Assembly (NCBI GenBank): GCA_000961655.1
Contig: LADR01000087.1
Span: 1-44,220, forward strand
From: Desulfatitalea sp. BRH_c12
GTDB lineage: Bacteria > Desulfobacterota > Desulfobacteria > Desulfobacterales > Desulfosarcinaceae
Length of the DNA: 44,220 bases
Direction: 5' to 3'
The notes below the pieces were generated by a model. It did no database searches and was not told the origin of the DNA. It worked only from the letters and a program-made list of their open reading frames with translations. Shown here piece after piece: positions 1-9,645 of this stretch. The translations under genes were made by a program, and so were the position numbers. Position 1 is the first letter of the stretch, and every line of letters starts with the position of its first letter.

Positions 1-505
1 ATACCTCACTAAAACTCATGGCTGACGCGGACCACCCACCGGCTCAACTCCTTCGTGCCAATCCCATGTAGGGTGGGCATTGCCCACCGCTATTCCCCGC
101 AAAACAAACATCATCAGTTTCTGCTACTGATATCACCCAAGCGATTGGATAGACACCGGATCGAACATAGCGATAAAACGTCGAACAAGGCCCATCTCAA
201 AGGTGATCAACACAAGACAATGGTGGGCGATGCCCACCCTACCAGGCTGCGCACACCTTATACCTCACTAAAACTCATGGCTGACGCGGACCACCCACCG
301 GCTCAACTCCCTCGTGCCAATCCCATGTAGGGTGGGCATTGCCCACCGCTATTCCCCGCAAAACAAACATCATCGGTTTCTGATACTGATATCACCCAAG
401 CGATTGGATAGACACCGGATCGAACATAGCGATAAAACGTCGAACATGGCCCATCTCAAAGGTGATCAACACAAGACAATGGTGGGCGATGCCCACCCTA
501 TCAGG
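1..505. repeat. Tandem repeat, 259-bp period, about two copies
   Basis: Bases 1-259 recur from 260 with only a few mismatches and diverge near 505; the first copy may start outside the window. Each unit is composite. It has one arm of the long palindrome found at 514-679 and elsewhere (bases about 6-65 and 265-324, containing CTCATGGCTGACGCGGACC). This arm is joined to a 175-bp block bounded by two short palindromes of the form GTAGGGTGGGCATTGCCCACC (68-242 and 327-500). That block is related, in opposite orientation, to the repeats at 19272-19656. Open frames run through the unit, but they follow the repeat and have no ribosome binding site, so I treat the stretch as non-coding. Confidence 0.9.
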
Positions 506-513
506 CTACCAGG

Positions 514-679
514 CTCAAGTGAGACTAAGGTGTGCTCCGGGTCGGGCCGCAAACTCGCTGGCGCTCAAACATTGCGGCCCACACACCTTACGCACACCTA
601 AGTTTCACTAAATCTCATGGCTGACTGTGGCGCGGACCACACGTCCGGCTCACCTCACTACGTGCCAATCCCGAAAGTC
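514..679. repeat. Long dispersed palindrome, family A, copy 1 (left arm shortened)
   Basis: The core hairpin at 544-580 has an 8-bp GGGCCGCA stem base. It is followed by the outer right arm (CTCATGGCTGAC, then GTGGCGCGGACCAC), ending in CCGAAAGT at 679, just past the nuoH stop codon on the other strand. The left outer arm is missing or replaced by the tandem repeat. Complete copies lie at 28469-28706, 37008-37220 and 44017 to the window end. Confidence 0.85.
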
Positions 680-682
680 GCT

Positions 683-1663
683 TTAATAAACAATAAACGC
701 CCCGGTGATCACAATGTTGATCAACGCCGCCGGTATCAGAACTTTCCATCCGATCACCATCAACTGGTCGTAGCGCAGGCGTGGCAGTGTTCCGCGTATC
801 CAAACCATGACCAGGGCCGCCAGGATCATCTTGATCGTCAGCCAGACCACTGGCGGCAGCAGCGGGCCGCGCCAACCCCCCAGAAAAAAAACCGCCAACA
901 GGGCGCCCAGAATTTGCATGTGGACATATTCGCCGAGAAAAAAGAGCCCGAAGCGCATGCCGCTATATTCCATATGGTAACCGGCGCCCAATTCGTTTTC
1001 GGCTTCGGGAAGATCGAAGGGGATGCGCTTGCTCTCGGCCATGGCGGCGATAAAGAAGATGATAAACGACACCGGCTGCACCAGCACAAAGGGATAATCG
1101 GCCTGGGCGTTGACAATCTCCACGAGGCTGAACGAACGCGCCAGCATCACGACCGGTACCAAAGAAAGCCCCAGGGCCAGTTCATAGCTGATCATCTGGG
1201 CGGCCCCTCGAATGCCCCCGAGCAGAGCGAACTTGGAATTGGAGGCCCAACCGCCCAAGGCAACGCCATAAACCCCCAGCGACGAGAGCGCGAAGACATA
1301 CAGCAGCCCGACATTCAGATCGCTGACCACCAGGGGGATGACTTGACCGGCGATGAGCAGTTCCGTGCCAAAAGGCACCACCGCGAACATGAGCAGTGCC
1401 GTAACTGCCACAATGGCCGGCGCGATCAGAAAGAGCACACGGTCGGCCGCCTCGGGCACAATGTCTTCCTTGGTGAGCAGTTTAATCGAATCGGCGATGG
1501 GCTGCAGCAGGCCGAATTTTCCGGCGCGGTTGGGTCCCAGGCGCACCTGCAGCCGCGCCAGCAGTTTGCGCTCGACCCAAACCAGATAGGCCGCCACAAA
1601 AAGGAGCCCCCCCAGTACCAGGCCGATTTTGACGAGTAATGCGATGAATCCAAAAATCCACAT
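683..1663 (-). CDS. nuoH: NADH-quinone oxidoreductase subunit H (NuoH)
   Basis: Membrane subunit of respiratory complex I that links the peripheral arm to the proton-pumping arm and forms much of the quinone chamber. The protein is 326 residues, normal for the family, and has about eight hydrophobic segments. Family signatures are visible: a GPNRAGKFGLLQPIAD loop near residues 45-60, the GGWASNSKFALLGG stretch, and the acidic quinone-site loop PFDLPEAENELGAGYHMEYSG in the second half. I prefer the ATG at 1663; an in-frame TTG lies 6 bases upstream. It is last in the visible nuoA-BCD-G-H order. The next expected genes (nuoI to nuoN) are not on this side, because repeats begin directly after the stop codon. 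Confidence 0.95.
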   Translation of the reverse strand: MWIFGFIALLVKIGLVLGGLLFVAAYLVWVERKLLARLQVRLGPNRAGKFGLLQPIADSIKLLTKEDIVPEAADRVLFLIAPAIVAVTALLMFAVVPFGTELLIAGQVIPLVVSDLNVGLLYVFALSSLGVYGVALGGWASNSKFALLGGIRGAAQMISYELALGLSLVPVVMLARSFSLVEIVNAQADYPFVLVQPVSFIIFFIAAMAESKRIPFDLPEAENELGAGYHMEYSGMRFGLFFLGEYVHMQILGALLAVFFLGGWRGPLLPPVVWLTIKMILAALVMVWIRGTLPRLRYDQLMVIGWKVLIPAALINIVITGAFIVY

Positions 1664-1682
1664 AATCAAGGTGTGAAGTCAA

Positions 1683-4151
1683 TTAAGGGTTAATTTTCGT
1701 TTCTCTTTGATCGATTTTCTTTATGCTTCGGTCCGCTATGCGTGCGTGGCGGCCATCCCACGGCCAATCGGGATGGCAATGGCGCCCCACGGCCAATGTG
1801 CCTTCCGCCATGTTGTCGGCGACCTTCAGCGTGGTTTCATAGAACCCATTTTCCGCCGCAAGGGCGATACGATCGCCATCTTTCAATGCCAGGCGCCGGG
1901 CTTCCGAAGGCGCCAGCCGGGCCTGCGGGGTCGATTCGAGTTCGATCAGTTGCGGTGAGCGGCACGAGAGTTCTTCGCTGCCGAAGGTCCGCTCGGTTGA
2001 CAGCAGATGTAAGCCCCCCCCGCTATTCGGCGGATTAAGAGGGCTTTCACTGGTAACATCCAGACAATGTCGCCCAATCTCCGATCGACCGGCGGAGTCC
2101 AACAGGAGGTCTTCGCCTGTGGGCGGCTGGGCCGCTTTCAGGTTTTCAAAGCCGGGGACCTCGCGAGCCAGCCACTGCAGGATGTCCGCGGAAGATCCGA
2201 AGGCCGACTCGCCGCTCAGGGCGGAAAGCATGAGCCAGGCCGGCATGGGCTGATTGCCCGGAATGCCTTGACCATAGAGGCGCGGGGGATGCGTGTTGCT
2301 GACAAGACGCAAAGCGGTGCCGCCCTGCAATGCCCCTGCGGTCTTTTGCACGCGTCCTTCCTGATTGATAAAAGTGCCGCCACTTTCGAAGATCGTGGTG
2401 CTAGGCAGAAAAACGTGTGCCTTGCGCGTATGCGGGCCATCGAGATAATCCAAAGTCACCAGCAGTTCCAGGCGTGCCAGGGCGTCGGTCAACCGTTTCC
2501 GGTTGGGCAGGTGGTGGAAAGGATCGGTTTCCACCACAAGCAAGGCTTTGACGGCGCCCTGGGCGATGTCGGCCGCCACCTGCGCCATGCTTCGGCCACG
2601 GTTCAGCAGAGCGGCGCTATAGGCATTGGCCCCAGGAAGCACATGGAACAGGCCCGAATCTCGATTTTCACGCAGCACCCGGGCGAGTTTGCCAGCCTGC
2701 CGGATGGCGGCCACATTGGGCAGATCGGTGCCGCATACAATTACCGGACGTCGGCTGCGGACCAGAAGATCTGCCGCCGCCGCCAGGGGATCCGCCGGCG
2801 ACCCGGTTTCCAGCGCACCAGGGTCGTGCGCGACAGTGCCGACCCGCGTGATCAGATCGTCAAGGCAGGCGGCCAGTTGGTCGGCGGCCAGCGGAATATG
2901 CTGAAACGCCAGCGGCAACTCGATGGGACGCGGATCTATGACAACGATCGTCGCGCCGCGGCGCTGCGCCTGTCGCAATGCCAGGGCCAGCATGGGAGCT
3001 TCGGCTATCGGATCGCAACCGGCCACTATCACGGCATCCGCATTTTCCACCGCACGCAGGCTGACATGCACCTGGGCATGCTGCTGCGCAACCGCTGTTT
3101 GCACGGCCGCCAGCCGTTCATCATCGTCAAAAAAGGCCGGTGCCGGCCACCCTTGGGCGTTGCACAGGCGCACCAGGGCGCCCTGGGCCTCCACACTGCT
3201 GCGCAGTGAACCAATGCAGGCCACGGCGGCCAGACCATGCATCCGTGCGATGCTGGTCAGGCGCTCGGCGGCGTGTTGCAGCGTCGCGTCGACGTCGGCG
3301 GGTTGGCCCTCAAAAATAGCCTGCCGCGGCCGACCGGCGGCACTGGTATAGGTATATCCATGCCGACCGCGGTCGCACATGAAATAGCCGTTGATGTGGG
3401 GATTGAAGCGCGCTTCCAGGCGCACCACCTCCCGATAACGGGCGCTGACCACGATGTTGCAGCCCAGCGAACAATGGATGCACACGGCGGGGCTGCGTTC
3501 GTAATCCCAGCGCCGTCCCATGTAGCGCGAGGGTTTGTCGGTGAAAACGCCGGTCGGACAGATATCGGCCAGGTTGCCGGCAAACGGACTTTGCAAGGTG
3601 CCGTCGCGGTCGCGCCCGAAATAGACTTTGTTGCCGATCTGCATCACACTTAAATCGCGGGCGCCGGCAAAATCCTGATAATAGCGGCTGCAGCGGTAGC
3701 ATTGGATGCAGCGGTTCATCTCATGCTGCAGCAAGGGCCCGAGATACTGATCGCGGTGCGTGCGCTTGGCGCCGCGGTAACGCCGGATGGCATGCCCGCT
3801 GGAGACCGTATGATCCTGCAACAGGCAATGGCCGCCTTCGTCGCACACGGGGCAGTCATGCGGATGATGCAGCATCAGCCATTCAATCACCTGGCGGCGA
3901 AAGTCGACGGCTTTTGCATCGGTGGTCGACACCACCATGCCATCTTGGGCATCGACCATGCAACTCATCTGCAGGCCTTTGACCGGCCCATCCAGGAACA
4001 TGACCGCACACAAGCGGCAGGCGCCCACCGAGCCCAGGGCCGCGTGGTAGCAAAAGCGCGGAATCATGATCCCCAGCTGTTCGGCAGCCGCGATCACTTT
4101 GGTCCCAGTGGGAACCTCGATGGGGTGGTCATCGATGGTGAGTTGGGGCAT
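1683..4151 (-). CDS. nuoG: NADH-quinone oxidoreductase subunit G (NuoG)
   Basis: Large iron-sulfur subunit of complex I, 822 residues. All N-terminal cluster ligands are visible: [2Fe-2S] N1b C34, C45, C48, C64; the His-Cys3 cluster N5 H96, C100, C103, C109; N4 C148, C151, C154, C198; and the off-path N7 cluster C224, C227, C231, C259. A degenerate molybdopterin-oxidoreductase domain follows from about 220. Near residue 690 there is a low-complexity insert rich in P, N, S and G. The ATG at 4151 has an AAGGA ribosome binding site. It follows nuoBCD by 12 bases and precedes nuoH. In most complex I operons nuoE and nuoF lie just upstream; here they do not, so how NADH (or another donor) feeds this subunit is not shown by the window. 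Confidence 0.95.
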   Translation of the reverse strand: MPQLTIDDHPIEVPTGTKVIAAAEQLGIMIPRFCYHAALGSVGACRLCAVMFLDGPVKGLQMSCMVDAQDGMVVSTTDAKAVDFRRQVIEWLMLHHPHDCPVCDEGGHCLLQDHTVSSGHAIRRYRGAKRTHRDQYLGPLLQHEMNRCIQCYRCSRYYQDFAGARDLSVMQIGNKVYFGRDRDGTLQSPFAGNLADICPTGVFTDKPSRYMGRRWDYERSPAVCIHCSLGCNIVVSARYREVVRLEARFNPHINGYFMCDRGRHGYTYTSAAGRPRQAIFEGQPADVDATLQHAAERLTSIARMHGLAAVACIGSLRSSVEAQGALVRLCNAQGWPAPAFFDDDERLAAVQTAVAQQHAQVHVSLRAVENADAVIVAGCDPIAEAPMLALALRQAQRRGATIVVIDPRPIELPLAFQHIPLAADQLAACLDDLITRVGTVAHDPGALETGSPADPLAAAADLLVRSRRPVIVCGTDLPNVAAIRQAGKLARVLRENRDSGLFHVLPGANAYSAALLNRGRSMAQVAADIAQGAVKALLVVETDPFHHLPNRKRLTDALARLELLVTLDYLDGPHTRKAHVFLPSTTIFESGGTFINQEGRVQKTAGALQGGTALRLVSNTHPPRLYGQGIPGNQPMPAWLMLSALSGESAFGSSADILQWLAREVPGFENLKAAQPPTGEDLLLDSAGRSEIGRHCLDVTSESPLNPPNSGGGLHLLSTERTFGSEELSCRSPQLIELESTPQARLAPSEARRLALKDGDRIALAAENGFYETTLKVADNMAEGTLAVGRHCHPDWPWDGRHARIADRSIKKIDQRETKINP

Positions 4152-4163
4152 TAAGTTTTCCTT

Positions 4164-6554
4164 CTAACGATCAATATCCGGCAAAATGTAGTCCAGCGAA
4201 CCGAAAATGGCGATCAGATCGGCAATGCTCTCGCCCAGGGCCATCAGCGGGACGGCCTGCACATTGGCGAATCCCGGCCCGCGGATGCGCATGCGATAGG
4301 CGTATCCCAGCCCATCGCTGACGATGTGGTAGCCTTGCTCGCCCCTGGGAATTTCGCAGACCGCGTAGGCTTCGCCCACCGGCATTTTGGGTCCGCGGGT
4401 CACATTGATAAAATGGTGGATCAGGCTTTCAATGTCCTTGAGCATATCGGCACGGCGCGGAACAGTGTAGCGGTACTGCTCGGTCACATGGCGGCCGGCC
4501 GGCATGCCTTCGGCGGCCTGGGCGATAATGCGCATGCTCTGGCGCATCTCTTCGATGCGCACCCGGTACCGCGCGTAGCAATCGCCTTCGTCGGCCGTGG
4601 GCACGTCGAAGTCGAAGTTTTGGTACCCGGAATAGGGAAATGCCTTGCGCAGGTCCCATTGCAGGCCGCACGCGCGCAGGTTGGCGCCGGTCACCCCCCA
4701 TTCGATGGCATCGTCCCGCCGCAGACGCCCGATGCCCTGGGTGCGGGCTTTGAAGATCGGGTTTTTGGTCAATAGCGATTCATATTCATCCAGCGCTTTG
4801 GGAAACAGCCCTAAAAAACGGTCGACAGGCTCTTTCCATCCCGCGGGCAGGTCCAGGGCCACCCCGCCCGGGCGGAAGAAAGAGGCGTGCATGCGGCCGC
4901 CGGTGATCAGTTCGACGATGTCGAGGATCATTTCGCGTTCGCGAAAGGTGTAAAAGTTGGGTGACATGGCACCCAGGTCATGCGCCATGGTCGCCAGCCA
5001 GACCAGATGGCTGCTCAGGCGGTACAATTCACTGAGCAGTATGCGGATGGTCTGGGCGCGTTCGGGCACTTGAATGCCGGCCAACGTTTCCATGGCCAGC
5101 ATATAAGGCAGGTTGTTGGCCGCGCCGGCCAGGTAGTCCACACGATCCGTGTAGGGGATGAACTGCAGCCAAGTCTGGCGTTCGCCGATTTTCTCTACCG
5201 AGCGGTGGTGATAGCCGATATCGATATCCATATCGGTGATCTCTTCACCGTCCAAAGCGATGATGTACCGTATGATGCCGTGGGTGCTGACATGATGCGG
5301 TCCGAGGTTCAGGACGAGTTGTTCGCGGTCACCCGGCAGCCGGATGTACCCGCCGGCGTCGCGCGGCTGGCGCTGGCGCGCATCCTGCAGCGTGTAGGCC
5401 GGCATCTCGGTGGCCCGGCCCGGGTGGCTCTTGCGCAGGGGATGACCTTGCCAATCCTCAGGCATGATCAATCGGCGCAGATCCGGGTGGCCTTCGAAGC
5501 GTATGCCGAACATATCGAAGACCTCGCGTTCATACCAGGCGGCCGATGGCCAGATGCCCGTGACACTGGGTGTCGATGGATTTTCACCGTGCAAGGCGAC
5601 CTTCAAGCGCAGGCGCATGGGCGGATCGAATGCCAGCAAGTGATAAACCATGTGAAAATCGGGGTAGGCCTCGCGGTTGCGCCGCGCCGACTCGTCAATC
5701 GCGGTCAGGTCGTCCAGCCGGCGGAAGCGCGGCCGGCAGTCATCTTTCAGAAAGCGCAGCACCGCGCGAAGGCGCGCGGCAGTCACCTGTAATGCGGGCA
5801 TGTCAGAGGTCGGTTCGATGGGCGTGACATCAGCCCCGAAACGTTGCGTCAGCGTATCGACAATACCCCGCTGGGTGGCGTTGAGGTGGATGCGGTGCGC
5901 GGGCGGCGCCCACATCACGTCGGCGCGGCTGTCATTGAAAAAAGGCGGGCGTGTGGATGTGCCCCGAATCGGCGTGCCATCCATTCCCGGTCCGCGCGGA
6001 TCGCGCGATTTGGTCTGACCGTCGATCAAGATGGGTGCCTGGGTGCCCTGCGCACCGCCGCCAAGGTGAAAGACAGTCCGGAAAGGGCGTTCGTCGGCGC
6101 TTATTTTTTCCTGCAGCAGCACCAGGGATTGCTCGACGGCCTCCGGCCGCGGTGGGCAGCCGGGAATGTACAGATCGACCGGCAGTATTTGATTGACTCC
6201 CTGCACGACACTATAGCCATCGTACATACCGCCGGAATTGGCGCACGAGCCCATGGAAATGACCCACTTGGGTTCGGCCATCTGCTCGTACAGACGCAAC
6301 ACGACCGGCGCGATCTTCTTGAACACGGTGCCGGAGATGATCAGCAGGTCCGCCTGGCGCGGGGAGGGGCGCAGTACTTCGGCGCCAAAACGCGCCAAAT
6401 CGTAACGCGCGGTAAAGACGGTGGCTTCTTCCACAAAGCAGCAGGACAGGCCGAAGAACATGGGCCACAGACTGTTTTTGCGCGCCCAGTTGATCAACGT
6501 GTCGGCGGCCTGTCCCGTTTGGTTGCTTAGCGCTTTTTGAACGTCGGTCCCCAC
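4164..6554 (-). CDS. nuoBCD: NADH-quinone oxidoreductase subunits B, C and D fused (NuoBCD)
   Basis: One 796-residue protein carries three complex I subunits. Residues about 1-180 are NuoB with the tandem-cysteine N2 cluster ligands C38, C39, C104 and C133. Residues about 230-400 are the 30-kDa NuoC domain, with the [12 protein letters not shown] signature. Residues about 405-796 are the 49-kDa NuoD domain, with HGIIRY, the quinone-site region and ending in [12 protein letters not shown]. It passes electrons from the iron-sulfur chain to quinone. The start is a GTG at 6554 that overlaps the end of nuoA by 28 bases, which suggests translational coupling. NuoCD fusions are common in enterobacteria; the triple fusion is known from some deltaproteobacteria. 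No frame break was seen at the domain joins. Confidence 0.95.
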   Translation of the reverse strand: MGTDVQKALSNQTGQAADTLINWARKNSLWPMFFGLSCCFVEEATVFTARYDLARFGAEVLRPSPRQADLLIISGTVFKKIAPVVLRLYEQMAEPKWVISMGSCANSGGMYDGYSVVQGVNQILPVDLYIPGCPPRPEAVEQSLVLLQEKISADERPFRTVFHLGGGAQGTQAPILIDGQTKSRDPRGPGMDGTPIRGTSTRPPFFNDSRADVMWAPPAHRIHLNATQRGIVDTLTQRFGADVTPIEPTSDMPALQVTAARLRAVLRFLKDDCRPRFRRLDDLTAIDESARRNREAYPDFHMVYHLLAFDPPMRLRLKVALHGENPSTPSVTGIWPSAAWYEREVFDMFGIRFEGHPDLRRLIMPEDWQGHPLRKSHPGRATEMPAYTLQDARQRQPRDAGGYIRLPGDREQLVLNLGPHHVSTHGIIRYIIALDGEEITDMDIDIGYHHRSVEKIGERQTWLQFIPYTDRVDYLAGAANNLPYMLAMETLAGIQVPERAQTIRILLSELYRLSSHLVWLATMAHDLGAMSPNFYTFREREMILDIVELITGGRMHASFFRPGGVALDLPAGWKEPVDRFLGLFPKALDEYESLLTKNPIFKARTQGIGRLRRDDAIEWGVTGANLRACGLQWDLRKAFPYSGYQNFDFDVPTADEGDCYARYRVRIEEMRQSMRIIAQAAEGMPAGRHVTEQYRYTVPRRADMLKDIESLIHHFINVTRGPKMPVGEAYAVCEIPRGEQGYHIVSDGLGYAYRMRIRGPGFANVQAVPLMALGESIADLIAIFGSLDYILPDIDR

Positions 6555-6949
6555 TCGAGCCCTCCTTTGCGCCAGATGTAGATCAACCCCAGGATCAGCA
6601 CGGCGATGAAAAAGCTGATTTGCGACCAGCCTTTCCAGCCTAAATCATAGCATGCCACCGCCCACGAAAAGATGTAGGCGCCTTCCACGTCAAAGATCAG
6701 AAAGAAAATGGCCACCATGAAGAAAGGTACCGGCAGGCGCAGCCGGGCCGTGCCGGTCGGAATGATGCCGCTTTCGTAAGCGCGCAGCTTTTCGACTGAG
6801 GGACGTCGCTCGCCCAGCCAGGTCGCCAGTGCCAGCAGGACGATCGTCAGCACCAGGACGGCGGCGAAGTAAATGCTCAGGCTGAACACACCCGGCTGCC
6901 ATGGCGACAAAGCATTCGCTTCGGCCATTGGCAAGGGTTGCATCGGCAT
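6527..6949 (-). CDS. nuoA: NADH-quinone oxidoreductase subunit A (NuoA)
   Basis: Small membrane subunit of complex I, 140 residues with three transmembrane helices. The YESGI.P loop after the first helix and the [16 protein letters not shown] helix with acidic residues are family signatures. The open frame extends 60 codons further upstream, but that part is not NuoA-like. The ATG at 6949 has a GGAGC ribosome binding site, so I start there. It is the first gene of the operon and overlaps nuoBCD by 28 bases. The promoter should lie between 6950 and about 7150; no clear -35/-10 pair stands out. Confidence 0.93.
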   Translation of the reverse strand: MPMQPLPMAEANALSPWQPGVFSLSIYFAAVLVLTIVLLALATWLGERRPSVEKLRAYESGIIPTGTARLRLPVPFFMVAIFFLIFDVEGAYIFSWAVACYDLGWKGWSQISFFIAVLILGLIYIWRKGGLEWGPTFKKR

Positions 6950-7146
6950 GTTGCGCTCCTGCTGAAAGGTGACAAAGATATCGGCCGGCCGTTTCGCAGC
7001 CGAATACAGTGGACCGTGCTGATTCCGCATCCGCAGACAGGTCGCCAAGGGGTTATTGCACAGCACGAGCAGCAGGGAATATCGAGGTGAGACTTGCGCC
7101 AATTTAGGGCGCATTGATGCCGTTGTCAATGGGCGCAGTCCGGCGC

Positions 7147-7348
7147 CGGGGTAACCGCATTTGGAAAATTCAGCTCTTTAAGCCTTCTCACCCTATTGTT
7201 TCGAAAAAGCTGCCGTTCACCATAGGTGCGGACCCGAGGGGAGACGCCCCACGGTGAACCTAATCCCGTTCATCTGTAGGGGCGACACAAGGTTCGAGAA
7301 CGATGTTCCGGTTCTGTGATCAAGCCACACGCAAAATTTCGGTTAGGA
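7147..7348. repeat. Dispersed element, family C, copy 1 (decayed ends)
   Basis: The left end reads CGGGGTAACCGCATTTG and the right end is a worn inverse copy (CAAAATTTCGGTTAGG). The inside shares AACGATGTTCCGGTT and TGATCAAGCCACACGC with the copy at 16618-16792, and GTAGGGGCGAC with the copy at 27997-28423. No target duplication could be seen. It fills most of the nuoA-pyrF intergenic region (6950-7494); apart from it I see no gene or RNA there. Confidence 0.75.
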
Positions 7349-7494
7349 ACACCCTCGTTGGATGGGTGTTGTGTACCTGACATACCCTTTCGCATTCGCG
7401 GGGCCACACCTTCCGGCCACTGAATACGATGATTGTATTTTGACCGCTAAAATGTTTTTATCAGCGCAAACCAGACCCAAAGAGGTGAGATGGC

Positions 7495-8229
7495 ATGAAG
7501 CAACCTAAAGAGTACATTATTTTCCCACTGGACGTGCCCACTGCCGAGCAGGCGCGTCACTTGGTGTCCTTGCTCCACGCGCATGTCGGCATGTTCAAAG
7601 TCGGATTGGAACTCTTCATACGAACCGGCCCGGCTTTGCTGGAATGGATCGGTGCGCGTGCCAGGGGAGGGATCTTTTTGGATCTCAAACTGCACGATAT
7701 CCCCGAAACGGTCCGGCGCGCTGTGCGCGCCATCACCGATTTCAACGTGGCCCTGACCACCGTGCATTGCGGTGAGAGCCGGGCAATGCTCGAAGCGGCC
7801 GTGGAGGGCAGTCAAGGCAAGGTAAGGGTTTTGGGCGTGACCGTGCTGACCAGCATTGCAGCCGCGGATCTGCGCACCAGCGGGTATAGCGCGCAAATGG
7901 CCGATGATGTCGGGCGTTTGGTGCTGCACAAGGCCGCTATGGCCCAAGCGGCCGGTTGCAGCGGTGTGGTCTGTTCGGGGCACGAAGCCGCCGGTATCAA
8001 GGCCCGGTTCGACCCAGCGTTTCTGGCTGTAACGCCAGGCATCCGACTGGCTGGCGACAACGGGCAGGACGATCAGCAACGCATTATGACACCAGCGCTG
8101 GCCATTGCCCAGGGCGCGGATTACCTGGTGATCGGCCGGCCGATTCGCGATGCGGCCGATCCGGTGGCAGCGGCCGAAGGGATAGCGCGTGAGATCGGAG
8201 ATGCCTTCGCGCGCAGCGACGCATCCTGA
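7495..8229 (+). CDS. pyrF: Orotidine 5'-phosphate decarboxylase
   Basis: Catalyses the last step of UMP synthesis, decarboxylation of OMP, in the cytoplasm. The protein is 244 residues with a TIM-barrel pattern. Active-site residues are visible: D13, K35, and the catalytic motif DLKLHDIP with D63, K65 and D68. The C-terminal phosphate-binding segment is GADYLVIGRPI. The ATG at 7495 follows GAGGTGAG at good spacing. It is monocistronic: the neighbours on both sides are on the opposite strand. Confidence 0.97.
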   Translation: MKQPKEYIIFPLDVPTAEQARHLVSLLHAHVGMFKVGLELFIRTGPALLEWIGARARGGIFLDLKLHDIPETVRRAVRAITDFNVALTTVHCGESRAMLEAAVEGSQGKVRVLGVTVLTSIAAADLRTSGYSAQMADDVGRLVLHKAAMAQAAGCSGVVCSGHEAAGIKARFDPAFLAVTPGIRLAGDNGQDDQQRIMTPALAIAQGADYLVIGRPIRDAADPVAAAEGIAREIGDAFARSDAS

Positions 8230-8260
8230 TAAAATAGTTTAGCAAGGGACCGGCATTGCA

Positions 8261-8362
8261 TCAGCATAGGGTCAGGTAGCGCCAGGCGCTTAGACCGACA
8301 ATCGCCAACCCCAGTACAATGATCAAGATAAGGTGGTCAGGGCTGAAGCGTGGGATTTTCAT
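8261..8362 (-). CDS. Predicted 33-residue single-span membrane protein downstream of lysC
   Basis: A short frame starts with ATG at 8362, 9 bases after the lysC stop on the same strand, and ends with TGA at 8261. The peptide begins MKIPRFSPDH, continues with a strongly hydrophobic stretch of about 18 residues (LILIIVLGLAIVGL) and ends WRYLTLC. This is the shape of a small bitopic membrane protein. The ribosome binding site is weak, so it may depend on coupling to lysC. I do not recognise a function. The evidence is the reading frame, composition and position only; chance is possible in a frame this short. Confidence 0.5.
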   Translation of the reverse strand: MKIPRFSPDHLILIIVLGLAIVGLSAWRYLTLC

Positions 8363-8371
8363 GCACTCTGA

Positions 8372-9592
8372 TTATTCTTCCGCATCCAGCCCGAAAGCGG
8401 TATGCAGCACCCGCACGGCCAGCTCCGTGTATTTCTCTTCGATGACGCAGGAAATGCGGATTTCGGATGTGCCGATCATCAAGATATTGATGTTTTCACG
8501 GGCCAGTGTGTTGAACATGACCGATGCCACACCCGAATGGTTCTTCATCCCCACACCGACCACCGATACCATGGCGATATCGGTGTCGCCCAGAACCTCT
8601 TCCGCGCCAATCTGCAGGGCGACTTTTTTGGTGATCTCCATGGTCCGCTTGAAGTCTCCCTTGGGGACCGTGAAAGTCATGTCGGTTTTGCCCCCCTTGC
8701 GGGTATTCTGAATGATCATATCGACAAGAATTCCCGCTTCCGAGATGGGGGAGAAGATGTTTGCGGCAATACCAGGCTGATCGGGAACCTTGATGAGGGT
8801 TACGCGGGCTTGCTTCTTGTCATGCGTCACACCGGAAACCAACAATTGTTCCATGCCCGAATCTTCATTGACGACCATGGTGCCTTCCTCTTCGTTGAAA
8901 GATGACCGTACGTGGACGGGAATATTGTATTTTTTAGCAAAACCGACCGAACGGATCTGCAGGACCTTGGCGCCCAGGCTGGCCATGTTGAGCATTTCAT
9001 CATAGGTGATGGTTTTGAGCTTGCGCGCCTTGGGACACACGTTGGGGTCAGCGGTATACACACCGTCTACATCGGTGAAAATCTCGCAGACGTCGGCATT
9101 CACCGCCGCGGCAATGGCCACGGCCGATGTATCCGATCCGCCTCTCCCCAGCGTCGTGATGTTGCCCTTGATATCATAGCCCTGGAAACCGGCTACGACC
9201 ACGATGTTTTTTCGATCGATCAAGTGTTTCAGCCGCTTGGCGCCGATTTCCAGGATGCGCGCGTTGCCATAGTCGGAGTCGGTGACCACTTCGGCCTGAT
9301 GGCCCAGCAGCGATTGGGCTTGGTAGCCCATCGATTTGAGCATGATCGCCAGCAGTGCGGCCGTGGTCTGCTCGCCGGTGGCCAGAAGGGCATCCAATTC
9401 GCGTTTATCCGGTTCTTCGGCCGCCTTATGGGCCAGTTCGATCAAGCCGTCCGTGACCCCGGACATGGCCGACAGAATGACAATCACATCATTGCCCTGA
9501 TCGTAGGTTTTAGCCACCCTCTGGGCGACCCGGCTGATGCGTTCGATATTGGCCACGGAGGTGCCGCCGAATTTCTGAACGACAAGAGGCAT
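8372..9592 (-). CDS. lysC: Aspartate kinase
   Basis: Phosphorylates aspartate, the first step to lysine, threonine, methionine and diaminopimelate. The protein has 406 residues. It opens with the KFGGTSV nucleotide-binding motif (residues 7-13) and has the [15 protein letters not shown] segment of the amino-acid kinase fold. Two ACT domains follow from about residue 265 (one carries [20 protein letters not shown], the second [19 protein letters not shown]) and normally bind Lys or Thr for feedback inhibition. Length and layout match the monofunctional type with tandem ACT domains. The ATG at 9592 has an AGGAAA ribosome binding site. It lies 53 bases after tsaE. No lysine riboswitch fits in that gap. 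Confidence 0.97.
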   Translation of the reverse strand: MPLVVQKFGGTSVANIERISRVAQRVAKTYDQGNDVIVILSAMSGVTDGLIELAHKAAEEPDKRELDALLATGEQTTAALLAIMLKSMGYQAQSLLGHQAEVVTDSDYGNARILEIGAKRLKHLIDRKNIVVVAGFQGYDIKGNITTLGRGGSDTSAVAIAAAVNADVCEIFTDVDGVYTADPNVCPKARKLKTITYDEMLNMASLGAKVLQIRSVGFAKKYNIPVHVRSSFNEEEGTMVVNEDSGMEQLLVSGVTHDKKQARVTLIKVPDQPGIAANIFSPISEAGILVDMIIQNTRKGGKTDMTFTVPKGDFKRTMEITKKVALQIGAEEVLGDTDIAMVSVVGVGMKNHSGVASVMFNTLARENINILMIGTSEIRISCVIEEKYTELAVRVLHTAFGLDAEE

Positions 9593-9645
9593 AGTATTTC
9601 CTATAAAGTGTATCTGCTTTCATTGAATAATGGTGGGCAAGGAAC

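Noticed and set aside
55-601. Two repeated open frames on the plus strand (about 91 and 95 codons, starting MPIPCRVGIAH)
   Set aside because: They arise from the 259-bp tandem repeat, have no ribosome binding site and follow palindromic DNA rather than a protein-like pattern.
9593-9645. Lysine riboswitch before lysC
   Set aside because: The gap is only 53 bases and lacks the long multi-stem structure that such a riboswitch needs.
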